Of a stretch of 64,000 nucleotides of DNA, positions 63,734 through 64,000 are shown piece by piece. The stretch lies in NCBI RefSeq assembly GCF_016597815.1, contig NZ_VCHA01000006.1, positions 124,001-188,000 of the forward strand. The letters run 5' to 3'. How positions within the stretch are numbered: the first letter of the stretch is position 1; each line of letters opens with the position of its first letter. The position numbers and the translations under genes are program-made. The DNA is from Marinobacter sp. DY40_1A1 (GTDB lineage Bacteria > Pseudomonadota > Gammaproteobacteria > Pseudomonadales > Oleiphilaceae). Below the pieces are notes generated by a model. It did not search any database. It was not told where the DNA came from and was given only the letters and a program-made list of their open reading frames with translations.

Positions 63734-64000
63734 TACTTGCCTGAGTCTCCAGGCTTGATCGCGAGCAGATCGGTTCTCAGGTGAGTGAGCACCTTCTCGG
63801 CGGTGTTTCCAATCACGCGAGCCTTCAGGCCGGTTTTACCGCTGGTGCCAATGACCAGCATATCGGCTTTCAACGTGCTGGCTACGCTGGGAATTACCTT
63901 GTGGGCCGGGCCAACCGCCAAGTGAACCTGGTCCCGGCTAAGGTGCCAGGTGTTGCATAGATGCGTTATGGTCGGCTCCAGCGCTGCTCTGCGCCGCTGC
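63733..64000 (-). CDS. Universal stress protein (UspE-like), C-terminal fragment cut by window edge
   Basis: The last ~88 codons of a Usp-domain protein; the frame stays open to the window end, so the start is beyond it. The ATP-binding G-x2-G-x9-G(S/T) pattern is visible in GTSGKTGLKARVIGNT. The ending LRTDLLAIKPGDS resembles the tail of the tandem-domain UspE, but a single-domain protein cannot be excluded. It is coupled to the pseudouridine synthase gene (TAATG). Confidence 0.85.
   Translation of the reverse strand, partial: QRRRAALEPTITHLCNTWHLSRDQVHLAVGPAHKVIPSVASTLKADMLVIGTSGKTGLKARVIGNTAEKVLTHLRTDLLAIKPGDSGK

Overview
The window looks like chromosomal DNA of a marine, lipid- and hydrocarbon-using gammaproteobacterium. 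Marinobacter or a close relative is my best guess. I infer this from protein style, moderate GC content and gene blocks that I recall from Pseudomonas: metX-metW-DUF4426-rdgB-hemW, yggT-proC-yggS next to pilT-pilU, glnK-amtB near ubiK and comM, polA beside a DUF2782 gene, and pyrE/crc/rph/yicC. No rRNA, tRNA, insertion sequence, prophage or CRISPR array is visible. Genes are dense and mostly intact; only the two window edges cut genes (xerC at the left, a universal stress protein at the right).

Layout. 0-8 kb: the xerC tail, a diguanylate cyclase, a BvgS-like sensor kinase, a type Vd patatin autotransporter and its small upstream partner. 8-20 kb: GntR and AraC regulators, a cardiolipin synthase, a 30-codon gene with its own terminator, an esterase, an SMP-30-like protein, a thioesterase, a quinone oxidoreductase, a Na+/H+ antiporter with a repeat tail, tcdA and an acyl-CoA dehydrogenase. 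20-30 kb: an SDR, an ECF sigma/ChrR pair, divergent speA and speE, glnK-amtB with a sigma-54 promoter, ubiK, comM and trmB. 30-39 kb: a long leftward run (hemW, rdgB, DUF4426, metW, metX, a dynamin-like GTPase, yggT, proC, yggS). 39-51 kb: pilT-pilU, fadL, polA, a phasin-like protein, pyrE, a Crc-family protein, rph and yicC.

The right end (52-64 kb) is the most accessory part. A TetR gene faces a DUF2236 (Lcp/MpaB-like) oxygenase across two matched operators. A second TetR gene then adjoins a five-gene leftward operon: Baeyer-Villiger-type monooxygenase, GMC alcohol oxidase, acyl-CoA ligase, HSL-type esterase and aldehyde dehydrogenase. A crotonase-like gene is divergent from it, and its predicted promoter carries a near-perfect palindrome between -35 and -10. 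Together these enzymes suggest a route ketone to ester to acid plus alcohol to aldehyde to acid to acyl-CoA; the substrate cannot be read from sequence.

Least explained by known features are a compact 190-base element of nested hairpins closed by 23-base perfect inverted repeats (49.82-50.01 kb), the 30-residue peptide gene at 11.26 kb, and a 22-base perfect palindrome at 46.78 kb. All functions are assigned by reading motifs; no database search was run.
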